A stretch of 5,449 nucleotides of DNA from Betaproteobacteria bacterium (GTDB taxonomy: Bacteria; Pseudomonadota; Gammaproteobacteria; Burkholderiales; Casimicrobiaceae). The notes beneath the pieces were generated by a model that searched no databases, was not told the origin of the DNA, and was given only the letters and a program-made list of their open reading frames with translations. The stretch covers positions 1 to 5,449 of the forward strand of contig VBCS01000464.1 of assembly GCA_005888955.1 (NCBI GenBank). Reading direction: 5' to 3'. Of this stretch, positions 5,312-5,449 are shown piece after piece. Every line of letters starts with the position of its first letter. Position 1 is the stretch's first letter. Made by a program: the position numbers and the translations under genes.

Positions 5312-5317
5312 TCCTCC
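5312..5317 (-). promoter_or_regulatory. Strong Shine-Dalgarno of the lipoprotein gene
   Basis: On the minus strand GGAGGA is followed by TCCG and the ATG at 5307. It fixes the start of the lipoprotein at MHPSRVRS rather than at the upstream ATG at 5370. Confidence 0.75.
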
Positions 5318-5339
5318 GACGTTGGATCACCGCAGACGA

Positions 5340-5449
5340 TTATCCCGCGGCTTTTTCGCGTGCCCGGCATGCCCAGGCCAGCGCGCCTTCATATCGTAAA
5401 CAAGCGAGCGCCATCTTGTCATCCGCACCGTCATGTGCCGCGATCGGTG
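5340..5449 (-). CDS. C-terminal fragment of an unidentified gene (enters from the right edge)
   Basis: On the minus strand the frame ending in a TAA at 5340-5342 reads PIAAHDGADDKMALAC, then LRYEGALAWACRAREKAAG. This is an acidic start followed by an alanine-rich amphipathic helix, a believable soluble C-terminus. Its stop lies 32 bp before the lipoprotein ATG, with that gene's Shine-Dalgarno in between, as expected within an operon. Against it, third-position GC in this frame is only moderate, and another frame (ending in TGA at 5327-5329) is also open but gives an Arg/His-rich, shadow-like peptide. I do not recognise the family, and only about 35 codons are present. Confidence 0.4.
   Translation of the reverse strand, partial: PIAAHDGADDKMALACLRYEGALAWACRAREKAAG

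Overview
The window looks like a stretch of chromosome from a high-GC betaproteobacterium (by eye roughly 60-65% GC). Three things point there: an S-adenosylhomocysteine (SAH) riboswitch in front of ahcY, the gene order ahcY ... small four-helix 'phage holin family' protein ... metF that is familiar from betaproteobacteria, and AhcY/MetF proteins of the proteobacterial type. No phage, plasmid, CRISPR or transposase genes are visible. The assignment rests on recognition only, with no database search.

Left part (1-793). The window opens inside a leftward pirin-family gene (only its first 49 codons are present). Diverging from it is a 175-residue protein with a HELCHH zinc-metallopeptidase signature, of an uncharacterised family.

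Central operon (about 814-4513, all rightward). A promoter with a perfect TATAAT starts transcription almost exactly at the 5' end of an SAH riboswitch aptamer (851-933). A leader to 1012 follows, in which mutually exclusive helices can be drawn that would expose or hide the ahcY Shine-Dalgarno. The operon then reads ahcY (SAH hydrolase), a PanE/ApbA-family reductase, a four-helix DUF360/YvlD-type membrane protein, and metF (methylenetetrahydrofolate reductase). The last two overlap by ATGA; the first two are 2 bp apart. AhcY and MetF are the two halves of methyl-group recycling: AhcY removes SAH and releases homocysteine, and MetF makes the methyl-THF used to remethylate it. The reductase is an uncommon guest in this cluster.

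The most striking anomaly is in ahcY. The protein is intact from end to end except for a clean in-frame gap of about 26 residues between 'KPQVD' and 'HPSYVM'. The missing segment normally carries the xxLAxGRLVNLGxxTG motif that contributes to NAD and adenosine binding. This is either a real lesion (or unusual variant), or an assembly or sequencing artefact.

Right part (4514-5449). Between the converging 3' ends of metF and a leftward lipoprotein gene lies a 68-bp element made of two GTAG-headed hairpins in inverted orientation, the architecture of a REPIN (REP doublet). The lipoprotein (238 aa, lipobox VIAGC) has a strong GGAGGA ribosome-binding site. It appears to follow, 32 bp downstream, the 3' end of another leftward gene that runs off the window. 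No stretch longer than 219 bp lacks a gene.
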